Shown here: positions 35,412 to 46,934 of the stretch, piece by piece
How the letters are laid out: each line of letters begins with the position of its first letter
How positions within the stretch are numbered: position 1 is the first letter of the stretch
Assembly (NCBI RefSeq): GCF_043290135.1
Contig: NC_134707.1
Coordinates: 85,330,447 to 85,394,446 of the forward strand
Source of the DNA: Rhipicephalus microplus
Lineage: Eukaryota; Arthropoda; Arachnida; Ixodida; Ixodidae
DNA length: 64,000 nt
Direction: 5' to 3'
Translations under genes and position numbers: made by a program
Notes under the pieces: model-generated
What the model was told of the DNA's origin: nothing
The model's input: the letters and a program-made list of their open reading frames with translations, nothing else
The model's database searches: none

Positions 35412-37244
35412 ATGGCGGCCGCCAACGTGGTTACGGGCTATGATCCTACCTCAAGCCAAGTGCTGTCCATGGAGATTTCATCCTCCGTAAATACTATGCC
35501 AACAGAAGATGAATACCTCGACGACATGGTGAGGCTGTGGCAACGCAAGCAAGCCAAATCAAAGTCTGCGTCTCAACAACAACGAGACGCCACAGCTGGC
35601 CGCCATTCCCCAGCCTTGCAAGGAACGCTGGCGTGCCATCCCTCCGGTGGTGTGCCTACCTCTGCTCCGTCCTCGCAGCCAGCGAAGCAACGCAAGTGGC
35701 GTCCGCGTCAGACTCCTCGCCTCTCTCGCAACGACTACATCGTAGTAGTTAAACCTCGCGTTCCCTGCGAGCTACGCACATTTGTCCCGGCCGATCGCGC
35801 GGGCGACGCCATCCGCAGCTAAATCGGCGACCGGACTACCACGCAAATTCAAGTGTGGCCAATTTGGGAACAGAACATCTTGGTCTGTAGCATCACCAAT
35901 TTTCCTATGGCACAGCGACTCCTCGGGGACTTCCAGCTGCAAGTGGGGGATCAGCAGCTGCCCGTTCGAGGCCACGCCAAGGCACCAGGGGATACATGCA
36001 AGGGCGTCATCAACGTAAACCCTGCTGAAAGCCCGGAGCAGATAAAGTCTGAACTGTATTGGCCTCGAGGTACTATCCTTGCGGTCCGCAAACTCGGAGA
36101 TTCCGCGGCGGCGGTGGTGACTTTCGAGGGCACGAAGTTACCCCGCTTCCTCTTCTACCACTGCGTGGCGACGTATATCCGCGCCTACAAGAAAACGGTC
36201 CCTGTTTGCACCAAGTGCGGTACCATCGGCCATCGACCACCTCAGTGTCCTCACCCCGCTCCAACGCAGTGTGCCAAATGTGGAACCCCCGCACCTGCAG
36301 GTCTCAATTCCCATGACTGCCACCCCAAGTGCCTCCTCTGCCACGGCGCCCATGAGACTGGGACCAGTGGCTGCATGGCAATATATCGAAAATATCGGAA
36401 ACGCAAGCAGCCCCCAACATCTCCCCGAGGGACCACCTCATGTTCGTCACAGCCAGACAGCAGCACCAACCTGCATCATTCGGCTCCACCACTCCACGCC
36501 AACACTCAATCATTCCCACCGCTCGAAGCACCAGCGGCGGTACCTCAGGTGAGCAGTTGGGCAGGGAAAGCTGCTTCTAAGCCTCTCTCACCCCCTTCTG
36601 TCGATCCTCCTTCTCCCGAACTTGCGGCCCTTCGCCAGCAAGTTGCGGCACTTCAAAAGCGAAATTCTTTTTTAACTAAACAACTCGAACTCTTAAATAA
36701 GCGACTTCAACCCCAACAACAGTGTACTGCAAGGCCATCCGGTATTGCCTCCTCTGTCCAGGCGGCTGCGCCAGCTACGTCCAAGCTTAGTCCTCGCGCT
36801 CAGTCCACTCCGATTAAACCGCCGGTTCAAGCAGCCACGTGTACTCTGGCACTCGGAACCGGTGCCGCATCTACTCCAGAAGCTCTTGAGGCTCCTGGGG
36901 CACCCCAGGTTCTCTTGCCCGCTAACCAAACTCTCCCTATCGAAGAGCGCACCCCGCGCGTAGAGGAACGCCTCACGCGCGTCGAAGCTTCGAATAATCA
37001 TCTCCTCACCAGCTTCTCGGTCCAACGCATAATAGTAGAGGTTACCCAGGCAATTCAAGCCTGGGCAATCACCCAGTTTCAACCCAAGGCATCGCGTTCC
37101 CGCTCCTGCTCGGTGAGCAGTGAGGGTACAGCTCCACGGCGTCGTCGTAAGGTGGCTACCACCACCCCGCCGTCGGAAAATCCGGCCTCCGTGCCCCTCC
37201 CTGCCTCTGAGGATTCCGAGCGGGACATGGAGAACCAAATATAA
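35412..37244 (+). pseudogene. I-type LINE ORF1 (gag-like), one nonsense codon
   Basis: One frame from ATG 35412 to 37244 (610 codons), broken only by TAA at 35820. Low-complexity N-terminus, an RRM-like middle (about residues 150-245), then zinc knuckles CTKCGTIGHRPPQC, CAKCGTPAPAGLNSHDC and CLLCHGAHETGTSGC. After a Pro/Ser-rich linker there is a short coiled coil (LAALRQQVAALQKRNSFLTK) and a second one near residue 520. The role is RNA binding and particle formation. The stop is a single-base change from several sense codons. Confidence 0.85.
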
Positions 37245-37261
37245 AACCTAGGACAGTCACG

Positions 37262-40200
37262 ATGGCTACCAATCGTACGTCCCGTTCAATCATTGCGTCT
37301 AAATTCGAGATCATGCAGTGGAACCCTGGAAGCTTTGGGAACAGGCGAAAGCGTTCACATCTTTCTCTTTTCCTCAGCTCACTTGGCTCTCAGCCAGCCG
37401 TCTTGGCGCTCCAAGAATCTGGCTCTGCTTCATCCCTTTCTGGATACTGCTCCTATGTAGGCGGCACCACCACATGCCTCCTCGCGCATAAACCTTACAC
37501 GGCGATACAGGTTGACCTCGATCTGGATCTTCCTTACGACTACTGCATGATATCAGTGCTGTCTCAGCAGAGGGGCCAACCATCAATACATATCTTAAAC
37601 GTGTACTGTCCCCTCGCCTTGCGAGGGCTTCGTTTGCGCATCTCTTCCATGGGGCGCTGGGTATAGCGGCCCGACAACCACTGGTGATTGTCGGGGACTT
37701 TAATGCCCCCAGCCCTCACTGGGGTTACCACTACGAGAAGGCCCGGGGCAGAGAGCTCAAGGAGCTCATTTCATCACTGAGCCTGACGCTTTTACCGATC
37801 CGGCACAACCCACACGTTCCGGTAACTAGGTCACGCGAGACACATGCCCCGACCTCTCCCTCACCCGTCGCATCCGCGATGCTACATGGGAAAATTTAGG
37901 CGAAACCCTAGGCAGCGATCACTTTTTACTCCGCATTTCGTTCACACCGCGGCAGAAAATGCGCCAACACTGGGGCCAAGCCCGTCTCACCGATTGGACT
38001 CAGTTCAGAATGCAACAATTCCCCGCCGGCCTCTCCTCGACCGAATATGCAGCGTGGGCATCATACGCTCTACATATGAAACAAGCGAACACTCGCACCG
38101 TTGCAACCTCTAATTTGACTCCTGCAATCGATCCACACCTCCTACATCTTTGGCACGCTCGCCGCGGGCTCATAAGGCGCTGGAAACGCAACAAACTTAA
38201 TCGGAAACTTCGCGCTCGCATTGAGGCGCTCACTGCAGAGGTGGCCGCATACTCCGCACAACTTTCCGATGCTAACTGGGCAGACACCTGTTCGAAGGCT
38301 GCAAACCAAATGAGCTCTAAGAGTCCGTGGCGACTCTTTAGAAGCCTTCTCGATCCCTCCACCACCAGGGGAGAAACGCAACGCCAGCTCCACCGTGTTC
38401 TGCATGCCTTTCAGGGCACTATGGATGAACTCGCGCGAGAACTTTGTGACTGCTACATCTGCCGCACAATTGATCCCGCAGGCCCAACATATACGTATTC
38501 CGGCGCCCCTAACACCGACCTCGACGCCCCGTACACGCTTTCTGATTTACGATTTGCACACACGAAAATGCGACGGGGCACGGCCCCTGGACGCGACGGA
38601 ATCACAGTATCGCTCCTGGCAAATCTTCCCGACCAAGCACACCTCTCGCTACTCCACCTTATAAATTCGATATGGGACGGCTCTCCGCTTCCAACAGAAT
38701 GGACCACATCGGTCGTGACATTCATTCCCAAATCGGCAGAGTCCGTTAGTATTGAGGCACTGAGACCCATCTCACTTACGTCTTGCGCAGGCAAACTCAT
38801 GGAAACCATGGTTCGCGAACGCCTTTCCGCCTACTTGGAGGCCAGGAGGACCTTTGCCGACACGATGTTTGGCTTTCGCCCGCATCTGTCGGCGCAGGAC
38901 GTCCTGCTCCAGCTTCAACACGATATTATAGAGCCGACTACTATGCGCCATAACGATAAAGCCGTGCTCGCTCTCGATCTCCGCGGGGCGTTCGACAACG
39001 TCAAACACAGCACTATACTCACTAACCTGTCTACCACAAACTGCGGGCAGAAGACTTTCAACTACATTAGCGCCTTTCTATCACATCGCACCGCCTTCAT
39101 TCGCCTTAATTCTACCGAACACGGCCCGTACTTATTAGGCACGCGGGGTACACCTCAAGGGGCAGTCCTGTCTCCTCTGCTTTTTAACCTGGCGATGATG
39201 AACCTCCCCTCTCTTCTAAGCGAGGTCGAGGGAATACAACACGCACTATATGCGGACGATATCACAATCTGGACCAACACCGGCTCCTTTGCGCAAATCG
39301 AAGAACGCCTGCAAAAGGCTGCCCTTCTGGTGGACACCTACGCAGGTTCATGCGGCCTGGAGTGCTCTCCAGCTAAATCGGCTCTTCTTTCAGTCTCTCC
39401 GCTACCGCCGCCTCAAATTTTTTTTCCGTCCGGGCCCGTCCCGTCAGTGCAAAATATTCGGGTTCTTGGCCTACACCTCACATCGTCCTTGGATCCAAAG
39501 GGCACAATAGCAGGCATCAGACGCACCAGCGAACAGGTGAGCCGCATAATACGGCGAGTTTCTACCAAGCGCGGCGGCCTCCGCGGGTCTCAGTCCCTCC
39601 GATTGGCCCACGCGTTTGTGACCAGTCGCGTCCTCTACGCCTTGCCTTACCTTCGCCTGCGTCGTCGACACGAGCACCAGCTGGACGTCCTTCTTCGTTC
39701 AGTATACAAACGCGCTCTGGACCTACCCATTGCAACTTCCAACAGCCGATTCTTGGCTCTGGGGGTACACAACACCTTTGCAGAGATGCGCGAAGCTCAT
39801 CGCGTTAACCAAATTAATCGACTGTCGCAGACGCCTTCAGGGCGCCGTCTTCTACACAGACTTGGCCTTAACCCGATATCTGACCAAGACCCTCTGCAGC
39901 CGGTACCAAAGCTCTGGCGTCAAAAGCTATGGGTGGAACCTTTACCCCGTAATATGAACCCCGACCTCCATCCTGGCCGTAGACTAGCACGCGCCGCGGC
40001 CCTTCATACGCGACACTCCGATCGTCCTGGTGTTTTCTACGTGGGCGTCTCGGGTCCCTCCCCTTCGGGTCACTTCACGGCTGCCGTGATTACAGAGAGC
40101 AAACACGTAGATGGCCTCTCCTTTCGAGCAGACACAGTAACGCACGCTGAAGAGGTTGCCATAGCTGTGGCCGCCTCTCACCCTGCCTCACGCACCATCC

Positions 40201-40808
40201 TGACGGACTCGCGCTCGGCCTGTTCTCAGTACCTTCAGGGTTCCATTGCCCCGCTGGCGGCTAGCCTACTACAGGCAGCCTCTTGGCGCTTTAACTCTCA
40301 TCCCATTCGTATAGTCTGGACCCCAGGCCACTCGGGCCTGCCCGGCAACGAGGCGGCAAATGCCGCTGCCCGCGCTTCTCCTGTCCGGGCCATTGCCCCT
40401 CCATGTCCCGAGACGGAATCTGGCAATACGAACCTGACGCGCTTTCGCAAAATTTTGGCTTATTACCGGGCTTCGCGCCGCCTCTACCCGCACCCCGCAC
40501 GCGGTCTGGAGAAAGCGGACGAACGACTGCTACGCCGCCTGCAGACGAACACCTTTATCAGTCCGGCGGTCGCCAGGCACTTTTTGCCGGAAATCAATGG
40601 CACCTGCTCGACCTGTCATGTCCTCGCCGACACATATCACGTCGTAGCATCGTGCCCAGTTAATCCCGTCCCTTTTTCATCCCCTTTTCCTATCCCAACT
40701 AGAGAGGCTTGGGAGGAGCACCTGCTCGGCTGCTCTACCTTGGCTGCACAACGCTCCTTGGTGGAGCGCGCACGGGCAGCTTCCAGCTCCACTGGCGTCC
40801 TGGAATAG
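37262..40808 (+). pseudogene. I-type LINE ORF2: endonuclease, RT, RNase H
   Basis: Endonuclease at 37262-37950 in shifted pieces: QWNPGS, ALQES, VGDFNAPSPHWG and GSDHFLL, with frame changes near 37650 and 37795 and a TAG near 37826. From about 37900 a single open frame runs to 40808 with the RT (GTAPGRDGI, LALDLRGAFDNV, GTPQGAVLSPLLF, YADDITIW). RNase H follows, then CSTC...H...C. The RNase H first catalytic Asp is replaced: YVGVSGPSP where the related copy at 45139 has YVDIAGPSP. Other RNase H residues (E, D in LTDSR, H) remain. Confidence 0.88.
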
Positions 40809-40901
40809 GGTCTTGCCACTCTAGCACGCCGATGGGCCACGTCGGCACTCTCTAGTAGACTTTTTCTGAAATAAATGTTTTTTACCTACCCGCTTTCTCT
40901 G

Positions 40902-41712
40902 ACGCACTTCAGCGGCTTGCGCATAGCAACGAGCCTCAGCGTCTTGCGCTTTGCTTCTGTCCTTTTCCTCCAATACTTTCCAGTGAGCGACATCATCAAG
41001 CGCCACGTGGCGGGCCTCAGCCTCCATTGTTTCACGCCGCGCCTCATTTTCACGCTCTTTTCGCCAGGCGTCTACCTTTAGCGCCCTTCAACGCGCTTCA
41101 GCGCTGTCTCTATCGCTCCGACTTTCCCAGTCAGCAGGACTCGAAAGAAAAAAAATATCTTATCAAGGCATATCTAGCATGACTGAACTCGCCTGCTTCC
41201 TCGAAGGGTAAGCAATTCAGAACATGCGCGATCTTGCGCGGCAACAGCGTGGCGAGCTTCTCCACCCAAAGGTCGCGGCTAACACCAACATTACAGCAGA
41301 CAACTTCAAAATCATCAAGAAAATGCGCGATGTTCTCGCCTGTCTGAAAGTTGTGGAGCTGGTGTTTAGCTCGCTCCAATTTAAGTGCTTGAATTTGAAG
41401 ATCAAGCTCTTTCATTCTGAGAGCATGCTCTCTCCTTTTTCGGCACTCCTCGGCCTTCCATTGTTCGTGCCTTTGAGCTTCGAGTTCTTCGGCCTTCTGC
41501 TGTTCGTGCCTTTGAGCTTCGAGCTCTATGCGGCTTTTCTCGGCCTTCTGCTTTTGCTCACAATTGAGCTCCCAAAACTCGTCAGCTTCCTCGTCCGTCA
41601 CATTCTCTGCCCACATCACCTCGAGAATCGCTTCCCTTGTTTTAGCGGACCCGGCGAAAATCCCCATGGCTCCACAAATTTCAAGAAGGTCCTGCACCAG
41701 GTACTGCTCCAT
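40902..41712 (-). pseudogene. gag-like protein, N-terminal part
   Basis: Starts at ATG 41712 (MEQYLVQDLLEICG). Next comes a Glu/Lys/Arg-rich coiled coil (EAQRHEQQKAEELEAQRHEQ). After that is a gag-like capsid region, GENIAHFLDDFEVVCCNVGV through KIAHVLNCLPFEEAGEFSHA, resembling the FxxxF...W...L...L pattern of gypsy-type gag. A frame change near 41131 and a TGA near 41085 break it. It then continues as EAxRxAL repeats up to the LINE insertion at 40901. Gag would package the element RNA. Confidence 0.65.
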
Positions 41713-42117
41713 CGCAATCTCGTCCCTCGTGATGCTCTGCTATTGATATTCACCGTACTCTAAAGCTAATCTTCTGGTCTAGAGCACGTGAATAATAAAT
41801 TACAACCAACAAAACACAAAACGCTCTCCTAACATCTGCCTGTGCTAGAGAGGTCTAGCGAAATGAACAGTAAACGTTGGGCACTCACGCAACCAAAGTA
41901 GCCGACGATGGTCCAACTCGTGGCTGCCGTCGAACAGTATCAGGCCTTCAGGGATCCGGTCCAACTTGCCAATGTTGAGATCCGGGGTTGCTTGTCCCAG
42001 CTTGCCGAACGATGGAAACAGGGTAGCGTATCGCAGCGTAGCCAAACGCTGATATCAGGTCGGTCGTGCTCGAGCTTCCAGGGGTCCGATCCGGCGTGCC
42101 AAACGTAGGATATCGTG

Positions 42118-42134
42118 TCCCACCGCTGCCACCA
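42118..42134 (-). other. primer-binding site, tRNA-Leu type
   Basis: Read on the minus strand it is TGGTGGCAGCGGTGGGA, one base past the 5' LTR. It is exactly complementary to the 3' end of metazoan tRNA-Leu(AAG) plus CCA, as I remember that tRNA. It fixes the orientation of the LTR element. Confidence 0.85.
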
Positions 42135-42135
42135 C

Positions 42136-42606
42136 TGTTATGAATTTTGCTCTGTCGCAATGGTAGCGGTGGCGAAGAGCGGCAAGCCGTCGAGCGGACT
42201 TCGCTGAAGCCTTAGCCCGAAGGCGAAACAGGGAGGCAATCCGTTTTGAAAACAGCAACAAAAGTAGCGTTTACTGTAGCAGGTTGTCGTTTGTACAGAG
42301 CCGGCCAGCACGACAACGTCGGCTGGGGCGAAAATCCCCTCTAACATGCGGCCGGCACGGCCTTAAATAGCGTTTTGGGACTCTTCTGCGAGACCAGTTC
42401 CCCGGAACAGCACAGTGGCTCGGCTGAGGAGACGCAGCCATACCCGGAACTGCAAAGTGGTTCGGCGGAGGAAGCGACGTTATCCCCGGAACTGCACGGT
42501 TCTTCTGCACGCAAGGCGGCGCTGGGAGGGGGGAGACAGTTCGTCGGAACAGGGCTTGATCTCGTGAAACGTGCTCCCGAACGAGGAACATGTCTGTGGC
42601 ACAACA
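42136..42606 (-). repeat. 5' LTR (471 bp)
   Basis: In element direction it begins TGTTGTGCCACAG and ends CAAAATTCATAACA. It is followed by one base and the primer-binding site. It is near-identical to the copy at 32606-33077. Confidence 0.93.
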
Positions 42607-42610
42607 CGCC

Positions 42611-42756
42611 GCTGGCACTCGGGCCGCGCTGACGGTTGCTCCATGGTCGCGCCGGTCGCGCCGGTCGCGCCTGGCGTCAGACTATAGAGTGCCCGCGTTT
42701 TGTTACCGTAGCGTTGCAGTGCCCAGTGCGGAGTATTGGAATATATTTGGTCTTTA
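42611..42756. repeat. GC-rich repeat, right half
   Basis: Resumes the sequence cut at 32605. Contains GGTCGCGCC three times in a row (42650-42672) and GCGTTTTGTTACCGTAGCG. It leads into satellite block 3. Confidence 0.5.
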
Positions 42757-43033
42757 ATTACGTGCTCGCGGTCGTTTTCCTAGCTTCACATATACCTAAT
42801 TTGGTGTTACGTGACGTGATTAGATGACGGAATAATGACTGGTGCAAACATGATAATGCTGGCATGCGTGTCATATAAGAACATGACAACATACCACGCT
42901 CATAACGCACTCGCGGCCGTTGCGCTAGCTCCACATATACTAATTTTGGTACCACTTGACGTGAATGATTGACGAAGGTAAACGACACATCCAAACATAA
43001 TAATCATGATACGGAAGTCATGTAAGGCATCGT
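42757..43033 (+). repeat. 147-bp satellite, block 3 (about 2 monomers)
   Basis: Marker phrases at 42846 and 42993 are exactly 147 bp apart. It carries GCGCTAGCTCCACATATAC and GACGAAGGTAAACGACACAT, as in blocks 1 and 2. Confidence 0.88.
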
Positions 43034-45138
43034 GTACCTCCACCTCGTAACATTGGGCTGATTTTAAAGTGGCATATATCATGCTTCATCATTCGTGCTT
43101 TGCATATCATTTATATCCACTCTACGCGGTATCTGCCAACGTTTCGCCCAATCAGCAACGTACTCGTTACAACACCATAAGTGTAGTTGGTAACGTATTT
43201 ACGTTGATATTTTGGCACCGAAGCTTGTTAGGACCTAGATATGTCTTCATTGGGGTCAAGCTTCAGAACCCTTGCCCTGGCGGAAACATATGAGCGACAA
43301 AAAAAGGGCTTTACGATAGACCTCAACGCAGACATAAGCTATTTATAAAATAAAAAAATCACTGTGCTGGCGATAGTAATATGTCGAGAAGAGTGTCAAT
43401 GAGTTGATCTCCACTGAAATTTGCCTAGGTGTTGAGGCTTCTCAAGAGACACACATCGAGCCCTATATGTCCTAACAAATAACTTGCAGTAAAATATCGT
43501 CGGGTTGGAAAGGAGCACGACCCATACCTCAACCTCATACCTCAACTCCCTTCATTTCGGGCCGCCATAGGGGTCCCGCCTTCGAGAGCCTGGTCAAGTC
43601 GCTGGACTTAACAGCGCTGTCATCTACGCTATGAGATGAATCTTTCGACTGCCTCTGCCTCTGCGTTGAAGATGTTCTCCTTCACACCCGGCTGCCCATC
43701 GAAGAGAGCCTGACGACCTGCAGCCGGTGCCTTATCACGGTCCTTGCTTCCAAGCCGACCAGAGTGTGCTCGCCTCTCCCTGATACATTCTCCCGCGTAC
43801 ATCATCCCCTCTCTTCTGTCCTAATGGCGCATCTGTTCATAAAGAACCACTTCTTTTTCTCTTCTCGTGACCCTCGCGCCAGCTTTGCGAAGGAAACTGT
43901 GGTCAACATGCCACTGTATGCCGTGCTAGGGCGCGGACGCGCCGGACACTCTCCCGACATTCTTTCTGCGTTAGTTGGTGCTGGCCATTGGCAAGTTTGG
44001 TATAACCACGGGTGTCTACATGGGCCTAATCTCTTTTTTCTTGTTAAAATGAAAGTTTCGTGGGAGCGTTCAGCTAGACTTTAATGATGTCGCTTCCGTC
44101 ATGCAAATGACGTAACTAAAGTGAAGACGAGCAGAAGCCAAAGAACAAACACAAAAGTGCCGAACGCCAAATGTCGGATGCCAGATGATTACGTGAATGA
44201 GCGTCGTCATAAGAGCATTTTGGTAGTCTTAGAGCAGCGGAGGTTAAGGTAGGCGGTGATTTGATGCTGTCACAACGCAGCTGAGTGCTTTGCATTTCGC
44301 GGAGTACTAGCGTGCGACGCCTCGTGGGCCTGCGTACTGCACCTTCAGCATCCTCCAATATTCACCAGCCTTCGCGTGTTTAAAGCCCATGCTGTGCACT
44401 GTCTCTCGCATGCGTGAAGCTGAATGCATTGTACCCAAGAGGTTGCCACAGTACGGTCGCACACATTGGCTGAAAGAACCTACCACCAAAACTTTTCGCG
44501 GTTTGTTAGCGAGCTATAAGCGTCCTCGTGACTAGACTCATGCCTATGTCACCGCTAAGAAACATTTGAGCGATCTTCTGGTTTCTGGCCACTCACTGTG
44601 GAAAAAAGTCAAGTCACCATGATGCGCACCCTATAATACCGTTGTGCATTTTCAGCCGCCGCACCGTTTGCATCTGTCATTTACTAAAAAATAAGGCAAT
44701 AACCTGGTGCGAGAAATTTTCTGATGCAGTCCCATTGTTTTTTCAATGGCTGATAAATGCAACTGTGTAATTACCAGCTATCACTGGATAATAACCAATC
44801 AAGAGATGTTAGAATATCCTGGCTAGAGTGTGTTTTGAGGTCACACTAACGCAGAGCAATATTAGTTTGAAGGCAGTCTCGAAACCAAATACTTCAAATC
44901 ATGTTTCCGACTGGAATGTTTACGTACGTGTAGTGTACGTCAGAAGGCCTGGAGTACACAAATACGACATTTTTGCAACTATGTACAGTGTAATTTGTTG
45001 GGAAACCAAACGTCGTTGAGTCATTCAAACAGCAACGACGCTAAAATAAAGGCTTGTTATAATAATTTTTGTACGCTATACCAGGCATTGTAAACTTCCT
45101 TCAAAAGGGCCGTGCTACGCTTTTGCTTTTTTTTTCGA
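43034..45138. other. unassigned intron sequence
   Basis: No gene or repeat family recognised. 43540-44090 is GC-richer with a 107-codon + frame (43764-44084) that has no known motif. It could be an old repeat. Confidence 0.4.
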
Positions 45139-46851
45139 ATAGCCATAGATAGATACGCCAAAAAAGCTTATTGTCTAACGATGGGAACACGGGGTACCCC
45201 ACAGGGAGCAGTGTGGTCACCACTCCTTTTCAACATTGCTATGATGCGCCTTCCAAGCGAATTGGCCAGGGTGGAAGGCACACAACACGCAGTATATGCC
45301 GACGATATTACAATCTGGACCACTGAAGGGAGCCTTGGTGAAATGCAGGAACGCCTTCAGCAGGCCGCATCCATAGTCGAGGCGTATGCCAACGATTGTG
45401 GACTCCAATGTGCTCCAAACAAATCAGAGCTTCTGCACGTTAGAGCGAAGCCAAGAGATAAGTCAGCCATACACATCTCCCTGTCTGGGGTTCCCATCAG
45501 AGAGGTGGAGGAGCTCCGGATTCTGGGCCTGTTCATTCACCACAGACTCAGACCGGACTCCACTATAGCGAAACTCAAGAGAATAGGCGAACAGGTAGGG
45601 CGCATGATCCACCGCGTTTCCAACAAGCGGGGTGGTCTGCGGGGCAGGGACGCGCTTCGGCTCGCGCATGCCTTCGTGACTAGCCGGATCCTCTACGCCG
45701 TCCCATACCTTCGCACTAACAAGCAAGAAGACGAAAGAATAGATGCCATCATTCGTAAGGCTACTAAACAAGCTCTGGATCTCCCGGTGGCCACTTCCAA
45801 CGCCAAACTGAAGGCGTTAGGTGTGTTCAACTCCTACCAGGAGTTGCGGGAGGCCCACCTTATGAATCAATATACGCGGCTCGTGCAGACGGCTCCCGGG
45901 CGCCGCCTGCTAAACCGCTTACATATACAACACACTTGCACTGCAGAGGAGGCGGAGCGTATTCCGGAACTGTGGCGGCATATGCTCTCGGTCGCTCCAC
46001 TCCCCAGTAACATGGATAAGCACACGCACGAAAGCAGAAGACAGGCGCGGACTCGGACGCTTGAGAGGCAACACGGCTCCCGACCTGGTGTATTCTACGT
46101 AGATATAGCAGGGCCTTCGCCCACGGGATTTTACACGGCCTCTGTAGTTCACCGGGAAAAGCATGTCAATGGGCTCTCGTTCCGAGCACAAAATCCAGAG
46201 CGCGCTGAGGAAGTCGCGATAGCGCTTGCTGCTGCGGACCCCAACTCGAAAGTTATCATCACGGACTCCAGGAAAGCATGTACTCATTACTTGGTAGGAG
46301 AGATATCCCCCCTAGCCAGCCAAATTCTAAAACGGGCTCTCGCTGATCCAGCCCCGAAACGCATCGTATGGGCTCCTGGCCATCAGGGCCTACGAGGTAA
46401 TGAGGCCGCTGACGCGGCCGCCCGAGCGCTTACCCACCGGGCTCCTCACCTTGGCTCTTATGACTCGGAGGCCAATACACCGCTGCTGCGGTTCAAAGAA
46501 ATTCTCACCTATTATCGTGACACTCACCGTCTTTACCCGGCTCCTGCAAAGGGGCTGAGTAAGGCGGAAGAGCGAACTCTAAGGCGCCTGCAGACAGGTA
46601 CTCTACTCTGTCCTGCAATCCTGAAGCATTTCGATGCGAACACAGATGGGCGGTGCCCACACTGTGGGGAGACGTGTGATATCTTCCACATGGTATGGGC
46701 ATGTACGAAAAATCCCCACCTACCCCCTTCCCCTACCCCTTCCCGAGAGGCATGGGAGACTGCCCTCCTCAACTGCTCATCACTAGAGTCTCAACGGGCT
46801 CTGGTGAGACGGGCGCGAGTAGGGGCCTCGTCATGCGGTGTCCCGGACTAA
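45139..46851 (+). pseudogene. I-type LINE ORF2 fragment: RT palm, RNase H, zinc motif
   Basis: Open over its whole remaining length (about 570 codons) but missing the endonuclease and the first half of the RT. Has GTRGTPQGAVWSPLLF (Trp where related copies have Leu), YADDITIW, a complete RNase H set (YVDIAG, AEEVAIA, ITDSRKA, GHQGLRGNEAADAAA) and CPHCGETCDIFHMVWAC. It stops at TAA 46849. The open frame suggests a fairly recent copy. Confidence 0.88.
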
Positions 46852-46934
46852 GGACGCCGACCATGTAGCAGGGTCATGCTTTGGCCCCGTACCTCTCTCT
46901 TTTGTATAAATGTTTTTCATCATCATCATCATCC
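45139..46934 (+). mobile_element. 5'-truncated I-clade LINE with (CAT)n tail
   Basis: Begins inside the RT at IAIDRYAKKAYCLT and ends in a (CAT)n tail at 46918-46934. It is closely related to the element at 35175 in its RT, RNase H and C-terminus. No TSD could be made out. Confidence 0.85.

Larger units (their letters stand above)
35162..40901 (+). mobile_element. full-length I-clade LINE nested in the LTR element's gag
   Basis: The body is 35175-40888. The TSD is CCCGTTTTCTCTG (35162-35174) and CCCGCTTTCTCTG (40889-40901), with one mismatch. Order: leader, ORF1 with knuckles, ORF2 with endonuclease, RT, RNase H and a zinc motif, then AATAAA at 40871. It is antisense to the LTR element but sense to the host gene. 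The presence of RNase H plus a gag-like ORF1 supports the I group. Confidence 0.9.
32602..42610 (-). mobile_element. gag-only LTR retrotransposon carrying a nested LINE
   Basis: Two direct LTRs (32606-33077 and 42136-42606) start TGTTATG and end CACAACA in + reading. They are flanked by a 4-bp TSD, CGCC (32602-32605, 42607-42610). The primer-binding site lies inside the right LTR, so the element is on the minus strand. With the nested LINE (35175-40888) and one copy of its 13-bp TSD removed, the internal region is about 3.3 kb. It encodes a gag-like coiled-coil protein but no protease, RT or integrase, so it depends on another element. By eye the LTRs differ at about 11 sites plus one indel (near 2.5%). 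Confidence 0.9.

Noticed and set aside
35412..40808. Reading the I-type ORFs as gag-pol of the LTR element
   Set aside because: A 13-bp TSD bounds them, the RT is of LINE type with an EEP endonuclease, and the strand is opposite to the LTRs.
32606..42606. LTR element on the + strand
   Set aside because: The tRNA-Leu primer site and gag-like ORF lie on the minus strand; the + strand RT belongs to the nested LINE.
43764..44084. Possible + strand gene
   Set aside because: 107 codons without a motif, splice support or partner; composition like surrounding sequence.
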